From positions 496,001 to 560,000 of the forward strand of contig NW_026946359.1 in NCBI RefSeq assembly GCF_035222275.1: DNA of 64,000 nt. The letters run 5' to 3'. Source of the stretch: Podospora bellae-mahoneyi. Its lineage: Eukaryota > Ascomycota > Sordariomycetes > Sordariales > Podosporaceae. Shown in pieces: positions 33,291 through 44,904 of this stretch. The translations under genes and the position numbers were made by a program. Under the pieces are notes generated by a model. The model ran no database searches. It worked only from the letters and a program-made list of their open reading frames with translations, and was not told the DNA's origin. Numbering within the stretch: position 1 is the first letter of the stretch; every line of letters begins with the position of its first letter.

Positions 33291-34287
33291 TTTCGTGGGG
33301 CATAACTGGGCTAGGTAGGGAACAATGGGCAAGGATAACAACATATTTTGAAGGAGGGGGAGGGATTGTAAGGATATTATGGTTGTTTTTCTGGTGGGGT
33401 TTGTATTTCGAATAGGGTATTATAACTTTGGCAAAGGCTGGGTTTGGGCGTTTTCGGATTCTCCTTTGTTGTTGTTTGTGATAGGTGGTATGATGCTAGG
33501 TTTAGTTATGCCGGGCAAAACAGTGCGGAGGATAGCAGGCAAGGCGAGCAGGCAAGGCAGAGCAAGGCATGTGCGCATCAGCAGGCAATGAAAAGATTTG
33601 TTCTTTAGTGTCTTGTTTTCAAGAGTCCTGCTTCGTCTCTTGCCCGCCACCTGGGCTATAATCTTGACACCTAAACGGTATCTGCAATGAAGTCAAAGTG
33701 ACAGTTCTCGCCGTAAACTTGCATTCAGCCTCAAAGAGACGGGACTGTGCCAAAAGTCTGGGGAACATCGCACTCGAGTCGTCCCTTCCAGCGTCGGACA
33801 ACATGTGCCAAGCTCCTTCCCAAAACAGAACAGGAACGTCACCTCAAGGCAGCGGCGGTGACCTTGGGTTGAATTTTTAGGACTTGAGAAGGAAGTGGCC
33901 AGTGAGTAAGCGTGCTTTTCATGCTTTTCATCTCGTATATGAAGAGATATGATAATGCAATGTCCATGGCCACTGATCTGAGTACCTACCCAGGCATTGA
34001 ATCCGATGTGAAACCTCCCCCAATCGTATATCCTCACCGCACCTTCCGAGTGAAATTTAGAAACCGACTTTTGACAGGTTGCAATTAGTGGATTTCTCAC
34101 CTCTTGGCGCAGCGGGAATCACCTCATCGTGAGAGCATCTGCCGTGGGCTCAATGCAGAGACGCCACATATTCGATAACCAAGGCCCGGTCACACCCTCC
34201 TGCAGTAGCCAGGACACGTTCAGGTGACGCTGTGGTCAACTATTTCCCATCGGGCACCTACACGTACCCACGCTCCTGTGACGGGAT

Positions 34288-34941
34288 AGCGTCACTGAGC
34301 CTGTGCAGCTGCAAGTGTTCAAGACTATCGCCGACCTAGGCCTATTGGTAAGGATAGGAAGAAGCTGTCATTTCTCTCTTTTGCCGTACCATCGATCCTC
34401 GATCCGACTATGCGTCTCAAAGCCTTACCAAATCCGGAGTCCCAAAGAACCCGACCCAGATTTCAATGTGACCCACCTCCCCGACTCCCGACGGGACGAG
34501 GTCCTCCGAAACGGAACACACCGAGACCCACATCGCCGATAGCCCCACACCGAAGCCCGGGACATCCATCGGGCTTTGGCTGCGATGGTCGAGAACTTGT
34601 TGCAAACTTGCGCTTCATGGATGTTTTCCTCCGGTCACTTTTCCACATGGTGCGGGTCCGAACTGATCATAGTAAACGAAAACCCCGACAGAAACCCCTC
34701 AGAAACACCCGGCCACGACACAGTACCAGAGCAATGCCATATCGGCGGGGTTGGTTGGAAGCACCAGGCCTTTTTCTCAGCACACCTCCTTTTCGAATGC
34801 AGTACCCCACATTTGGACACAACCCTTTCTCCTGGCAGCGCTGCGGCTGCATATGGTGTGAAGACTTGTGCATCTCCTAAAGGCCCATATATCCTATCTC
34901 GTTGCATGTGTAACGGCAAAGATATCGATTTCCAATTTTAG
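34288..34941 (+). pseudogene. Possible degenerate protein-coding sequence, unknown family
   Basis: One forward frame stays open from 34282 to 34941 except for one stop (TAG at 34540-34542), about 218 codons. The translated text looks protein-like on both sides of it: KEPDPDFNVTHLPDSRRDE before, and MFSSGHFSTW, GHDTVPEQCHIGGVGWKHQ and HLLFECSTPHLDTTLSPGS after. No good start codon is visible, and a GTAAGG at 34348-34353 could be an intron donor. I recognise no family. Either an unrecognised intron or a decayed gene would explain it. Other frames here are also fairly open, so chance in stop-poor sequence is not excluded. Confidence 0.25.
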
Positions 34942-36806
34942 GTGACAACCCATATGATCGCCACGGAGCCAACGATGAGGAACCTGTCACCCCTCACCGA
35001 GTTCGTCCAACTGCCGAGCCATTAGGTTCACACAGTCTAGACGACCTCGTGATGCTGATGATGATGAGCCAATGCAACCAAAAATCCTTTGCTGGCCGAC
35101 TGCTTCTGGGGTGACACAAGGTCCATATAAATTCGCATGAGTACGACACCAGGCGCGTGTGATAGTGAGGGCGGTGATAACGTGGCCCAGGACAGTGGGA
35201 AAGCTTCCATTACTGGAATGTGGATACCACTCTAGCTATCCGACACTTGATACAAAGATTCACAAAGGAGCAAACCCCAAGCCGTCTCTTCTCTCTCCGC
35301 CACTCTGGAAACAAATCACATTCAAGAGTTTGAAAACTCTCAGTGCAGATAGGCGTTTGTGACAGCGGGAGGTTGTGGAGCTCATGAGCGAGGTTCCGGC
35401 CCCATGTGGACTGTGCTTTTTTTCGGGCTTGTTGTCGGGAACGGCGCCCGAAGTTCGGCTGCTCGCCTGCCGCGGCAGGGAAAAGGATCGATCTCCAGAT
35501 TGATTACACCGCCGATGTGCTGATCCTGGATTCGGCTGGCGCCCATGCCACCACCCCATGTTCCCTTCCCTTCCTCACCGTAGTGGTGTGAGTCGCAGTC
35601 AACAATCCGGACAGGGGCAAAACCAACCCAAGATTCCCGATCTTGGCAGGCCCCAAGGAATTCGAATATTGAAAAAAGCAATATGAATTACATGACGGGG
35701 CACGCACACGCATTCGCTAGCGCTTGCTGGCGCACACCGTCTCTTCCAATGTTCAAGTGACAGATCACGAGAGTCTCCCCCTTCCCAATCCTGTTTTGTA
35801 AGCTCGGTCAAGCTCTCATGATCACAACAAAGGCGGGCTACCATCAGCCAACGCCGCGAGCCTTACAAACCTTACAACAACGCTTATGTTAACCCACTTT
35901 GTTGACCTCAGCCGCATTGGTCCAAGTTTCGTCTGAAAGAAGGAACCGGCTCCTTGGGACACAACGTGGCCGAGGTGTGTGAGACTCCTGTGCCGCTCCC
36001 ATCATCACGACCGGCCTCCAAGCTTTCCGTTTTGTGATCCTTTCGCTTGTTGGGGGAGCCTCTTGCTGAGGGATTACGCAGTGGACAGCCAACTTAGCCG
36101 TTACCAAAGGTCACCCTCCTCTTACACCGCCCAATACTTTTCCAACTCATCGACTCGGTCCCTCAGTCACCTCATCCTCCAGTCGACCTTGCCACAACAA
36201 GCCGTCCTCGGATCTTTTCCCACTATATTTTAAGCCTGGACTTTTTGCCCCTCCACACCGACGCCAAACATAGAGCCGCTTTATCATACTCCAAACCCAT
36301 AGCATCAGCCAGAAGACCAGATTCGTGTTCGGGTTGGGCGGCGCGTCGTCGTTCGAGGTGACCTCTTGTGTACGCTGGTACCACATCTTGTCCGCTTGAC
36401 GGTCTCACATACCTAAGGAGAACCACGGATTTTGTCCAGCTGGCCCAAGCTCTCACAGGGACGCGGCAAATTCTTCCTGTCGTGCTTGCATTTGTCACCT
36501 CTGCCGGTCGAGGCAAACCTCTCTATTTTGAGAGAGGAGCTGTCCCTGCAGTTGGACGGAAGCACCGGCTTCGGAGGCTCAGAGTAAGCGGCAAAGAATC
36601 CGAGAGGCTCTCTCTCTCACGGGGGGTGTGAGAGTCAGTTCAACAGTACGTGCCCAGCAATCTCGCTGGATGATAGAATTGGTTCTACCAGTTCCCATCT
36701 ATCCGGACCCACTGTTTGTTCTGTTAGCCTTGCGGTGACGGGAAATATAAGTTGACACACACAGCCGGGTTCTGTGGATCACGACTTACGCGACAGGTGT
36801 TGTGCG

Positions 36807-36819
36807 GTGTGTGTGTGTG
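36807..36819. repeat. GT dinucleotide microsatellite
   Basis: Uninterrupted GT run about 1 kb upstream of the HMT1-type transporter start. Confidence 0.8.
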
Positions 36820-36900
36820 CGTCTTGTCAGACCTTCCCAGTCGGTTGACAAGCGGAGCAAGCAGCAGAGGAGGGACCCCGGACATTTGCTTTGTTTGCAT

Positions 36901-36915
36901 TCTCTCTCTCTCTCT
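36901..36915. repeat. TC dinucleotide microsatellite
   Basis: About seven TC units in the upstream region of the HMT1-type transporter. Pyrimidine tracts are common in fungal promoters and leaders. Confidence 0.8.
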
Positions 36916-37574
36916 GGTCTTGCATGTGCAGCAGGTTCCGCGGGACTGGGAACACATAGCCAAGGGAACCCACTGTACCTTTTGCTTTGGCCCAATCCAG
37001 GGTCAACACGCGATTTGGCTATTCAGACAATTCGGGGGGGGGGGCGTCCGGAGTGAGAAGTCCAAGGCTGTTGAAAGTTTTCCCCTATCTAGACAGGCTT
37101 TCTTCTCTGCATTGCTCACACGGCACAAGACGACAACTACCATCGCATTATTTTCTGTTATCTCAGATTTTCGGACGGAGAAGACCAGATCTTCCATTGC
37201 CACGGGTTCTTCTTTGAGTACTCACTGTCGGGCGGTAGTTTAGCACAGACAGACAGGTCCTTTGTTCGATTGCGTGTACCTGCCTGGCGGGTGGTGTTAT
37301 CTTTCCTCAACTGAGACTCTGCAGCAAGACTCCGCGGTTTGCACTTTCTGAGGTCCGCTCGCCGGGTGTTTGTGGCAACGATTTCAAAAGGAAAGAGCGA
37401 GGAAGGGTAACCCTACGGAGGAGATTGAGCTGGGGAACACGCATACTTGCAACTTTTCGGCAACAACGAACGGCCCTGAATCATCAAGTCAGGCAAGGCC
37501 GAAGGATCTGGTCTGGAAGGGTTGCCTCTTTCTTTCGCCTACCTATCTCGACGGGACGGCTTACTTTTTCCAAC

Positions 37575-37590
37575 CACACACACACACACA
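37575..37590. repeat. CA dinucleotide microsatellite
   Basis: About eight CA units roughly 280 bp before the HMT1-type start codon, probably inside the transcribed leader. Confidence 0.8.
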
Positions 37591-37871
37591 AACATACAAC
37601 ACCTCCGGTTATCAACGAAAGGCAGCACGGAAAAGGCCAAAAAAAACATCCTCGTGTCATTTTAGGCTTCTATCTGCCTTACCGTATACCATAACTTTAA
37701 CTTCTTCTACGACGATCGAAAAAGGAATCCATCTTTTTACTTCCGCTCTGTGTTGCTGTCTCGATTGCACGTTCGAGAACGACCAGTTTACACAGCAACA
37801 ACCAAACAAACGATATATAATCTCTTTTATTGGCCGAGGCTAGCCAGCCCTCTCTATAAACCCAACACACA

Positions 37872-40800
37872 ATGGCGGACCCATACGACGCCGACGTCCC
37901 AGAAGAGGAGAGCCCAATATTCCGCCACCTCCTCGCCTCGCTTCACTACGGATACCCAGCCGCTGTCTTCATCTACTACACCATCTCGTCCACCATTGCG
38001 GTTTGCACTCTCCAGACCCGGTCCACCGCCGAGTCCAAGGACCATCCCCGTCGCAGGTTCATCTCTTGGCTGTTGATGCTGGGCATTCTGAGTTGGTTTG
38101 CTCAGCTGGGATATCTACTATTTGTGGCGGTTGCCGAAGAGAAGTTCCCCCCGGCGGAGCAGGATGTCATCATCGGCTTGCTGAGCTGCGCGCTGGTGTT
38201 TGGGGTGCAGTTTGCGGGGCTTTGGGAGGCGGAAAAGGCGGTGGTGCTGTGGCCGTATATGGGGAGTGTCGGCATGGGGATGGTTTTTGAACCTGTTTTG
38301 GTTTGGTTGACTTGGAAGACTAGGGTGGAAAGTGGGGGGTTGGGATTCAGGGAGATTTTTGATTTCTCGGCGGCTGGGGCGAGATGGGCTGCGTTTGGGT
38401 TGGTGTTGATGTTTTATTTTGAGGGGGTTTGGAATGTGGAGAGGGAAAAGGCTACTGATATGGAAAGGCAGGGCTTGCTCAACAAGACGAACGGACATGT
38501 GAACGGGGTTGAGTCGGATGGGGAGGAGAGGAGCCAGAATGGGTATGGGGCTACGTCGGATAGTTCTACGGATGCTAGTCAGAGCCCGACTACTGATGCG
38601 GTTGAGTCTCCGTGGGAGAGGAGGGAGAGGCAGGCAAATGAGGCAATGGAGAAGAGGTTGAAGGAGAAGGGTAACTGGGTTACATACGCGAAGAGTTTCT
38701 TGGTATGTCTGAATAGTTTGTGGATGCTGAGGTGAAGCTAATGTGACACGGATGCAGGTTTTCTTCCCTTACGTTTGGCCTGTCAATCATCGGTCGCTTC
38801 AGGTTCGCGTTGTTCTTGTTGGTGTTTGCTTGCTCGCCATGAACGCCATCAATGTTTTGATCCCGCGGCAGATGGGCATCATTATGGACAGTTTGGCTGG
38901 TGATGTGGACAGAAACCCCTGGACCGAGGTCATGATATTTGCTGGTCTGAAGCTGGTAGCTTCCGAAGCAGGTCTTTCCCTCTTGCGACAGTGGCTTTGG
39001 ATTCCGGTTGAGTATTACTCCTTCGATGCTATGAGCACGGCGGCATACTCCCACGTCCTTAACCTCTCGTCCGATTTCCACGATTCGAAGAGTTCTTCCG
39101 ACATCATGATGGCCATTCAGTCTGGTCAAAGCATCTCCAACATGCTCGAATCGATTTGTTTCCAGGCCGTTCCCATGCTGATCGACATGACGGTCGCCTT
39201 CATCTACCTGTCGTATACCTTTGGACCGTACGAGGGCTTCATCACTATTGCTACCGCGGCCGTGTTTCTGTATATTGCCACTCGGATGATTTCGAAGCTG
39301 AAGTCTGCGAGGAGGGGTGAGGTCAGCGCCTGGTTCAAGGAACACTATGTCAGACAGGCTGGTATTCAGGGATGGTCAACGGTCACCTGCTTCAACCAAG
39401 TTGGACATGAGGAGGCAAGATACTCGGAGGCTGTCAAGGATCGGGTGGCAAAGTCGCAGAAGGTGTACTTTGGCTACGTGGTTGCTTATGCTTTCCAGTT
39501 CTTGGTGTTACTGTCGGGTTTGCTTGCTGGTGCTTTTCTGGCGGTTTACCAGATTACACATGGCCAAGTCACACCCGGAAAGTTCATCATGTTGCTGACG
39601 TATTGGGCTCAGCTGGTGGCGCCGCTGACCTTCTTTGCTGGGCTGGGCAAGACGATAAGCAAGGATCTTATTCACGCCGAGCAGCTGTTGGAGATCATGC
39701 AGACGAAACCGACCATCAAGAACAAGGAGGGGGCACCGCCACTGCATTTCACCGGCGGGAGGGTCAAGTTTGAGAATGTGTGCTTCTCGTACGACAAGAA
39801 GAAGGAGATCTTGAGGAACATCGACTTTGAGGCCACGCCCGGGATGACGGTTGCTTTTGTTGGGGCAACGGGGGCGGGAAAGTCGACGATTCTGAAGCTG
39901 CTGGATCGGTTCTATGATGTGACGAAGGGAAGCATCACGATTGATGGGCAGGATATCAGGGATGTGGATTTGTTCAGGTATGGTACCAACGAGCTGACTA
40001 GATACGAGGGTAATGCTAATGACGTGAACAGCTTGAGAGGACAAATCGGCATTGTCCCGCAAAGCCCGATCCTGTTTGATGACACGATCATGAACAATGT
40101 CCGGTATGCGAAGCTCACGGCGACAGATGAGGAGGTCCATGAGGCGTGCAAGGCTGCTAGTATCCATGAACAAATCATGGGATTCTCGGACGGTTACAAC
40201 ACTCGGGTTGGGGAGCGTGGTGTCAAGCTTTCTGGGGGTGAGCTTCAAAGAGTGGCGATTGCAAGGGCCATCTTGAAGAGGCCGGCAATTGTGCTCCTCG
40301 ATGAGGCTACCAGTGCGGTCGATACCGAGACTGAGCAGAAAATTCAAGAGGCATTGAGAACCCTTTGCAAGGGGAGGACCACTTTTATTGTTGCGTAAGT
40401 TTTGCTGAAATGGGAGACAAGGGGCTAAAGTGCTGACGTTGTTTTGATAGGCATCGACTTTCCACTATCATGAATGCTGACCGCATTATTGTTGTTGGCG
40501 GAGGAGAGATTGTCGAACAGGGCAGCCACGAGGAGCTGATCCTGCAAGAGGACGGCAAATATGCCGAGCTCTGGTCGAAGCAAATTTTTGTCAAGCCCAA
40601 GGACAGCAAGGATTCGACTCCGGACGGCACCAAGTCCCCGGTCAAGGGACGTAAAGCACCGAATATCGTCAATGACTTGAGCGCTGAAGCTACCAACTCG
40701 GTGCTCGCGAAAGTGACAAACAAGCCAAGTGTGCAGACGAATGGAGACGCCGCGAAAGATCCGAACAGCGCTGTAAACGGCTCCGTCGGCTCGGAGAACA

Positions 40801-41695
40801 CCAAACCAGTGAGTGGTGCGGTGAACGGGCACAAAAAAGAGGTATGATTGATAGAATCCTGTTTGCACTGAAGGGAATGTATCGGGCTCTATATATATCG
40901 TGACATATATATCTAGATACATGGACTTTTTGGTGGCTCGGGGTTCTATCTTTCCTGGCCTTTTCTAACCCCGTGTAGGACACTTCGTCGTCGTCGAGCC
41001 GCTTGAGGCTGAACCCTGGTGCTCCGACTTTTATGCCTCGCATTAGCACAACCACTCCGTCTAGCCCTGTTGGAAGGGTAGTGGATCGGTCATTTGGAAA
41101 CGACAGCCCGCGGGTTGTACCTTTGACTACTACTCCTGCACCGCCTCCTTCACCTGTTGCCCCCCTTCCTCGTGGAATTGTTCCACCGCCTGGGATCATC
41201 CCGCCGAACCACCATGTTCAGTTTTTTGCCACGCCAGTGGTTATGGTTCCTGCTGGGGCGGCGGCAACGCCATATCCACTGTTTCCACCCGGCGGCGGGT
41301 TGCCTTTGTCGTCCTCGTTGGGTGTGAGACAAACGCAGCAGCAGAGAGGAGGGCAGGATGTCAAGCAGCAGTACTGGGGGAAAGTCCCGTCAACCGTGGG
41401 AATGATGGGTATGGGATTGACGACAACTCCAAGAAAACCGAGATTAGATTGGAAGTCGATCTCGCCGCGAACACCTGAGAGTGATGACGAGGAGGATGAA
41501 GATGAGAAGGGAAAGCGGACATGTTTTGATGATGATGAGAAGAAGGGGAAGAAGGGGGGTGGTGATGGGGATGATGAGAAGGATGGAGAAGTGAGGGGAT
41601 ACTTCCCGTTTTATTCGAGGAGGATTCAGAGCAAAAGTGAGCCGAGTGGTTCTGGGCAGGGTGTAAGTCGGTCTCCTACCGAAGTGGAGGAGTGA
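37872..41695 (+). CDS. Vacuolar half-size ABC transporter, HMT1/ABCB6 class, with Pro-rich C-terminal extension
   Basis: Five exons: 37872-38702, 38758-39977, 40032-40394, 40451-40841 and 40979-41695; introns 55, 54, 56 and 137 nt; 1173 residues. An N-terminal domain of about five membrane segments (residues 20-205) precedes a six-helix ABC membrane domain and one nucleotide-binding domain. Walker A is GATGAGKST (about 646-654), then the Q-loop IVPQSP, signature LSGGELQR and Walker [14 protein letters not shown], followed by AHRLST. This matches heavy-metal-tolerance transporters that move phytochelatin or glutathione conjugates into the vacuole. After the NBD come a linker (to residue 935) and 239 residues rich in Pro, Asp/Glu and Lys with no domain, encoded by the last exon. 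If the 137-nt intron were retained, the protein would stop two codons later (40847). Substrate is inferred only. Confidence 0.88.
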
Positions 41696-42745
41696 GTGGG
41701 TGATCAAGCATCTTTTTGGGGGGGTTCATACCTTTTGACTGCAGCATTGTGCATCTATAGAGGGGTTGAAAGGGGAGTGTTAGCTATTTTATTCACAATC
41801 ATATTAGAGGTGGGATAGGTAGGGAGGAGAGAGCCGGGGTGGTGGGGGTGGTTTAGAAATGGGGTTAACTTATTTGCATTCTGTTTCATGGGATAGATAA
41901 AGTTTCGTGTTTTTTCTTCTCCTTTTTTGTCTTCTTTCGGGGGGTGATTATAACGTGATAATGGTGGCTGAGAAAATGGTTGGGTGTAAGGAAGGGTTGA
42001 GTTGGTGGTTTAATTCTTATGATAATGATATCGTGGGATAAGGCGGGGGAGGATTATTGATTTAGTTATGTGTCTTTGGTCTAATGAGATGGGTTACTAT
42101 TGTCTTGATTTTGTGTTGGGTGAGACAGATGTGTGAGCTGATCAATGATTGTAATCCAAGAGAGAAGTGGTGTGCCGCTGAATATCTCTTTTTACTTTTT
42201 TTGATCATTCTTTTAGCCTTCATTAGTGCATACACAACAATTGTACATATGGATGAGAATGTTTATCCAGAAAGGCAAAAGATACTGAGATCCTCCCTTT
42301 TTTCCCAGCTATTCGGGGTGAGCTCCTCCTACCACCATTTTTGCTTGTCCCCCTCTCTCATCTGGCCCAGCCAACTTGCTCACACACCATCAAATACTCC
42401 CACCAGACTCTCACTTCCTTCTTTCTCCCTAATGTACAATAAAAAAACTACAAGTAATGTCCGCATCATGGAAAAAACAACACATAGATGCTCGCTTTCC
42501 CCCACCCCCCATTCCTTCCCACGCCAACAAATTTTAAGAGTGGTGTTGTTGTTCGTTTTTGTTTTCATGTGTGGTGTGTGTGTCGAAAATGCTCAAGGCG
42601 CCGCACAACCTACCCCCCTTCCATTCTATACATTTGCCGAGAAATGGTTCCTGTCCCTTGCTGAACATTATCCCGTATAATACAAGTTTCTTGTTTTCTT
42701 TTTTTTTGCCCAACAACACCAAATCAAAAGAAAGAAGGAGCAAAT
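41696..42745. other. Convergent intergenic region between ABC transporter and TIM44
   Basis: About 1.05 kb holding two facing 3' UTRs. It is T- and G-rich on the plus strand. A 198-codon frame (42084-42680) is open but low in complexity and lies wholly between two 3' ends, so I do not call it. Confidence 0.5.
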
Positions 42746-44421
42746 TTAAATCCACTCCCTCCCGCTCTTTTGCATCTCAATCAACCTCCACCCTCTAGTC
42801 TCTGGGTTGTTGACATCCTCAGGTATCCTCGTGATACCAATAGCATACGTCACAAGCGAGACCTTGTCCTCCATGCCCGCCGCGAGCTTGCCCGTCTTGG
42901 CGTTGCGGTACACATGCACCTCCTGCGTCCGGCAAGTAATAACAAAAACCGGGATCTCGCCAGGGTCGAGCATGCGCGCCTTGAGGACGTCCACACCACG
43001 GATATCGAGGATGCGGCCGTCAGACTTGAGGCCGTTTTGGAGGTACTGCTTCGTCAGGGCCTCGTACACAGAGTACTGCGCCTCCGAGAGCCAGAGCTTG
43101 AGCGTTTCGACGTCACCCTTGACGTAGGCGTCGAGGACTTCGGGGAGGATGTACTCTCGAAGTTCCTGGAGGAAGGTCTCCATCTGGAAGGCCGGGTCCA
43201 TGGTGCGGACCTTCTTGATGACCATGGCCGTCTCGTTCTCGGCGAAGAAGCCGGCGACGCGGTCGGTGATGCTGCGGGCGGTGGAGATGAGGGGGTTCTC
43301 GGACTCTTGGTAGACTGATTTCAGGCCGAAGACGCTCTGCATCATCTTGTTGGAGTCGCGGAAGTCGCGCCAGGCTTCCTTCCAGGCGGCGTCCTTGTGG
43401 AGAGTGACGTTGGTTCCGGCGCTGAAGGAGTATTGTTAGCTGGGTATGCTTGCTACTTTGCAGGCAACAAGACTTACTTGGGGTCCTCCTCATGGATCTC
43501 GGTCTGTGGCCTGAGCTTCTCTAGAGCCTCTTTCCGCTTCCTACGCTCCTCCTTCTCGATCCACCCACCATATCTCGAACTGCTTCCATCGTCGATCACA
43601 TCCTTGACATTCTTGTACGCCTCGGTCTCACGAATTGGCTTGGTGGCCTTGTCGAGCACCTCACCAGTAATGTTGGCACCCTTTCTCACACCCTTCATGG
43701 CACGGGTCTCCCAGGTCCACTGAGCACCCTTGCCGATGGCACCAGCAGTGGTCTTGACAACGGTCGCGGCAGTGTTGGTGACGGCACCGGTCGTGGCCTC
43801 GTAGGCCTCACGGGCCTTGCGGACCTTTTCGCTCTCGATAAACTCGGTGGCGCCAGCGGACAGGGCCTTGGTTGACTCATTCCACTCCTTCGATTGCTTG
43901 AATTCGCTCTGCATTGTGTCCAGGAACACCTGCCATGGAGTCTTATCGCCATGTGGTGGGGGAGGTGGCGCATCGCCCTTCTTTCCCTTCTCCTCCTTCT
44001 TGCCCTCTGAGTCCTCGCCCTCACCCTCTTCTTTCTTCTCCTTGGCCTCTTCCTTGGACTCCTCCTTGCCCTCCTCCTTGGACTCTGGCTCCTTCTCCTT
44101 CTCTTCTACTGGTACTTTACGTTCCTTGGCGTTCTCGGACTGAAGTGATCTGGAAGAGGCGTGGAACGAGCGGCTGTGTGATGGTGGTGATGTGTCTAAT
44201 CTGAGCGAATTGGGGAGGAAGGTCGATCGGAGGAGGGGTTGTTGCTGGAGCGAAGGAGGGGTAGATGGCCGCCGAAGCCCGTTCTGGATGTGGGAGGTCT
44301 GGCTGGAAAGAAGGCGAATCTGTACTGGCACAACAGTATTGCTGCTGGTGATGTTGCGGAGGCCCGATACTCGCAATGGGGCGGCGGGCGACAGCCTCTG
44401 GATCTGCCGGGAGGCGTTCAT
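42746..44421 (-). CDS. TIM44: Mitochondrial import motor subunit Tim44
   Basis: Two exons, 44421-43478 and 43421-42746, with a 56-nt intron (43422-43477, GTAAGT donor); 539 residues from the chosen start. The protein sits on the matrix side of the TIM23 translocase and anchors mtHsp70. The presequence MNASRQIQRLSPAAPLRVSG is Arg/Ser-rich without acids, and its ATG (44421) has A at -3; an in-frame ATG at 44511 would add 30 residues. Then comes a long Lys/Glu-rich charged region (KEEGKEESKEEAKEKKEEGE), the motor-binding segment (KTPWQVFLDTMQSEFKQS, AREAYEATTGAVTNTAA), and the membrane-associating Tim44 domain (QSVFGLKSVYQESENPLI, ARSITDRVAGFFAENETA, FVITCRTQEVHVYRNAKTG, PETRGWRLIEMQKSGR). The extended Lys/Glu region makes it somewhat longer than the yeast protein. 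Assignment is firm. Confidence 0.96.
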
Positions 44422-44904
44422 GATTACTGCGGCTGTTGCTGCTGCTGTGAAAGAGGACGGCCCTAGACAGGCGCGAAGTGAAGTGGAATTATTGAAGCCG
44501 ACAGCCGACATCAGCGAGAGTGTAACATGAAAGAAAGCGCGCAAGTGTGGTGGGATTTCGGCCCATGCAAAGTGGATGGGATGCGGCAACAAGAAGATGC
44601 TTCAATATCTGGGGTCCCGAAATCTCGAATTCTTTGGCCGCCCGCCAAAATCTTTGCCAAGATCCCGGCAAATTCCCGGCTCGGCGCTCCAGTCGGCCGC
44701 CACCGAGGGGTCCCAAAAATTAATTCGAGCTCCAAAGGCGGTCATTGCGCTCAGCAGTGATCACCTAGTGAGCGACCTCCAATTGCGCCCCGTGTCTCCG
44801 AAGACCGCCCACGACCAATCCGCTAGTGCCCCGAGCCGAGTCGAAACCGAACAAGCCGTTCCGATCCTCTTTGAAACCCAGCAGACGGCAACTGGTAACA
44901 AAAG
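44422..44904. promoter_or_regulatory. Shared divergent promoter region, TIM44 / uS11m
   Basis: 483 bp separate the two start codons of head-to-head genes for mitochondrial proteins. Transcription start sites and any shared factor sites cannot be fixed by eye; the call rests on gene arrangement. Confidence 0.55.

Larger units (their letters stand above)
33291..37871. other. 4.6-kb gene-poor interval before the ABC transporter
   Basis: The largest gap in the window. It contains a possible dead gene (34288-34941), then from about 36.6 kb what is probably the transporter's promoter and leader, studded with simple repeats: a GT run (36807-36819), a TC run (36901-36915), 11 G (37034-37044) and a CA run (37575-37590). 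No tRNA or transposon is recognised. Confidence 0.5.

Noticed and set aside
42084-42680. 198-codon plus-strand ORF with hydrophobic segments
   Set aside because: It lies entirely between two converging 3' ends, and the hydrophobic runs come from T-rich low-complexity DNA.
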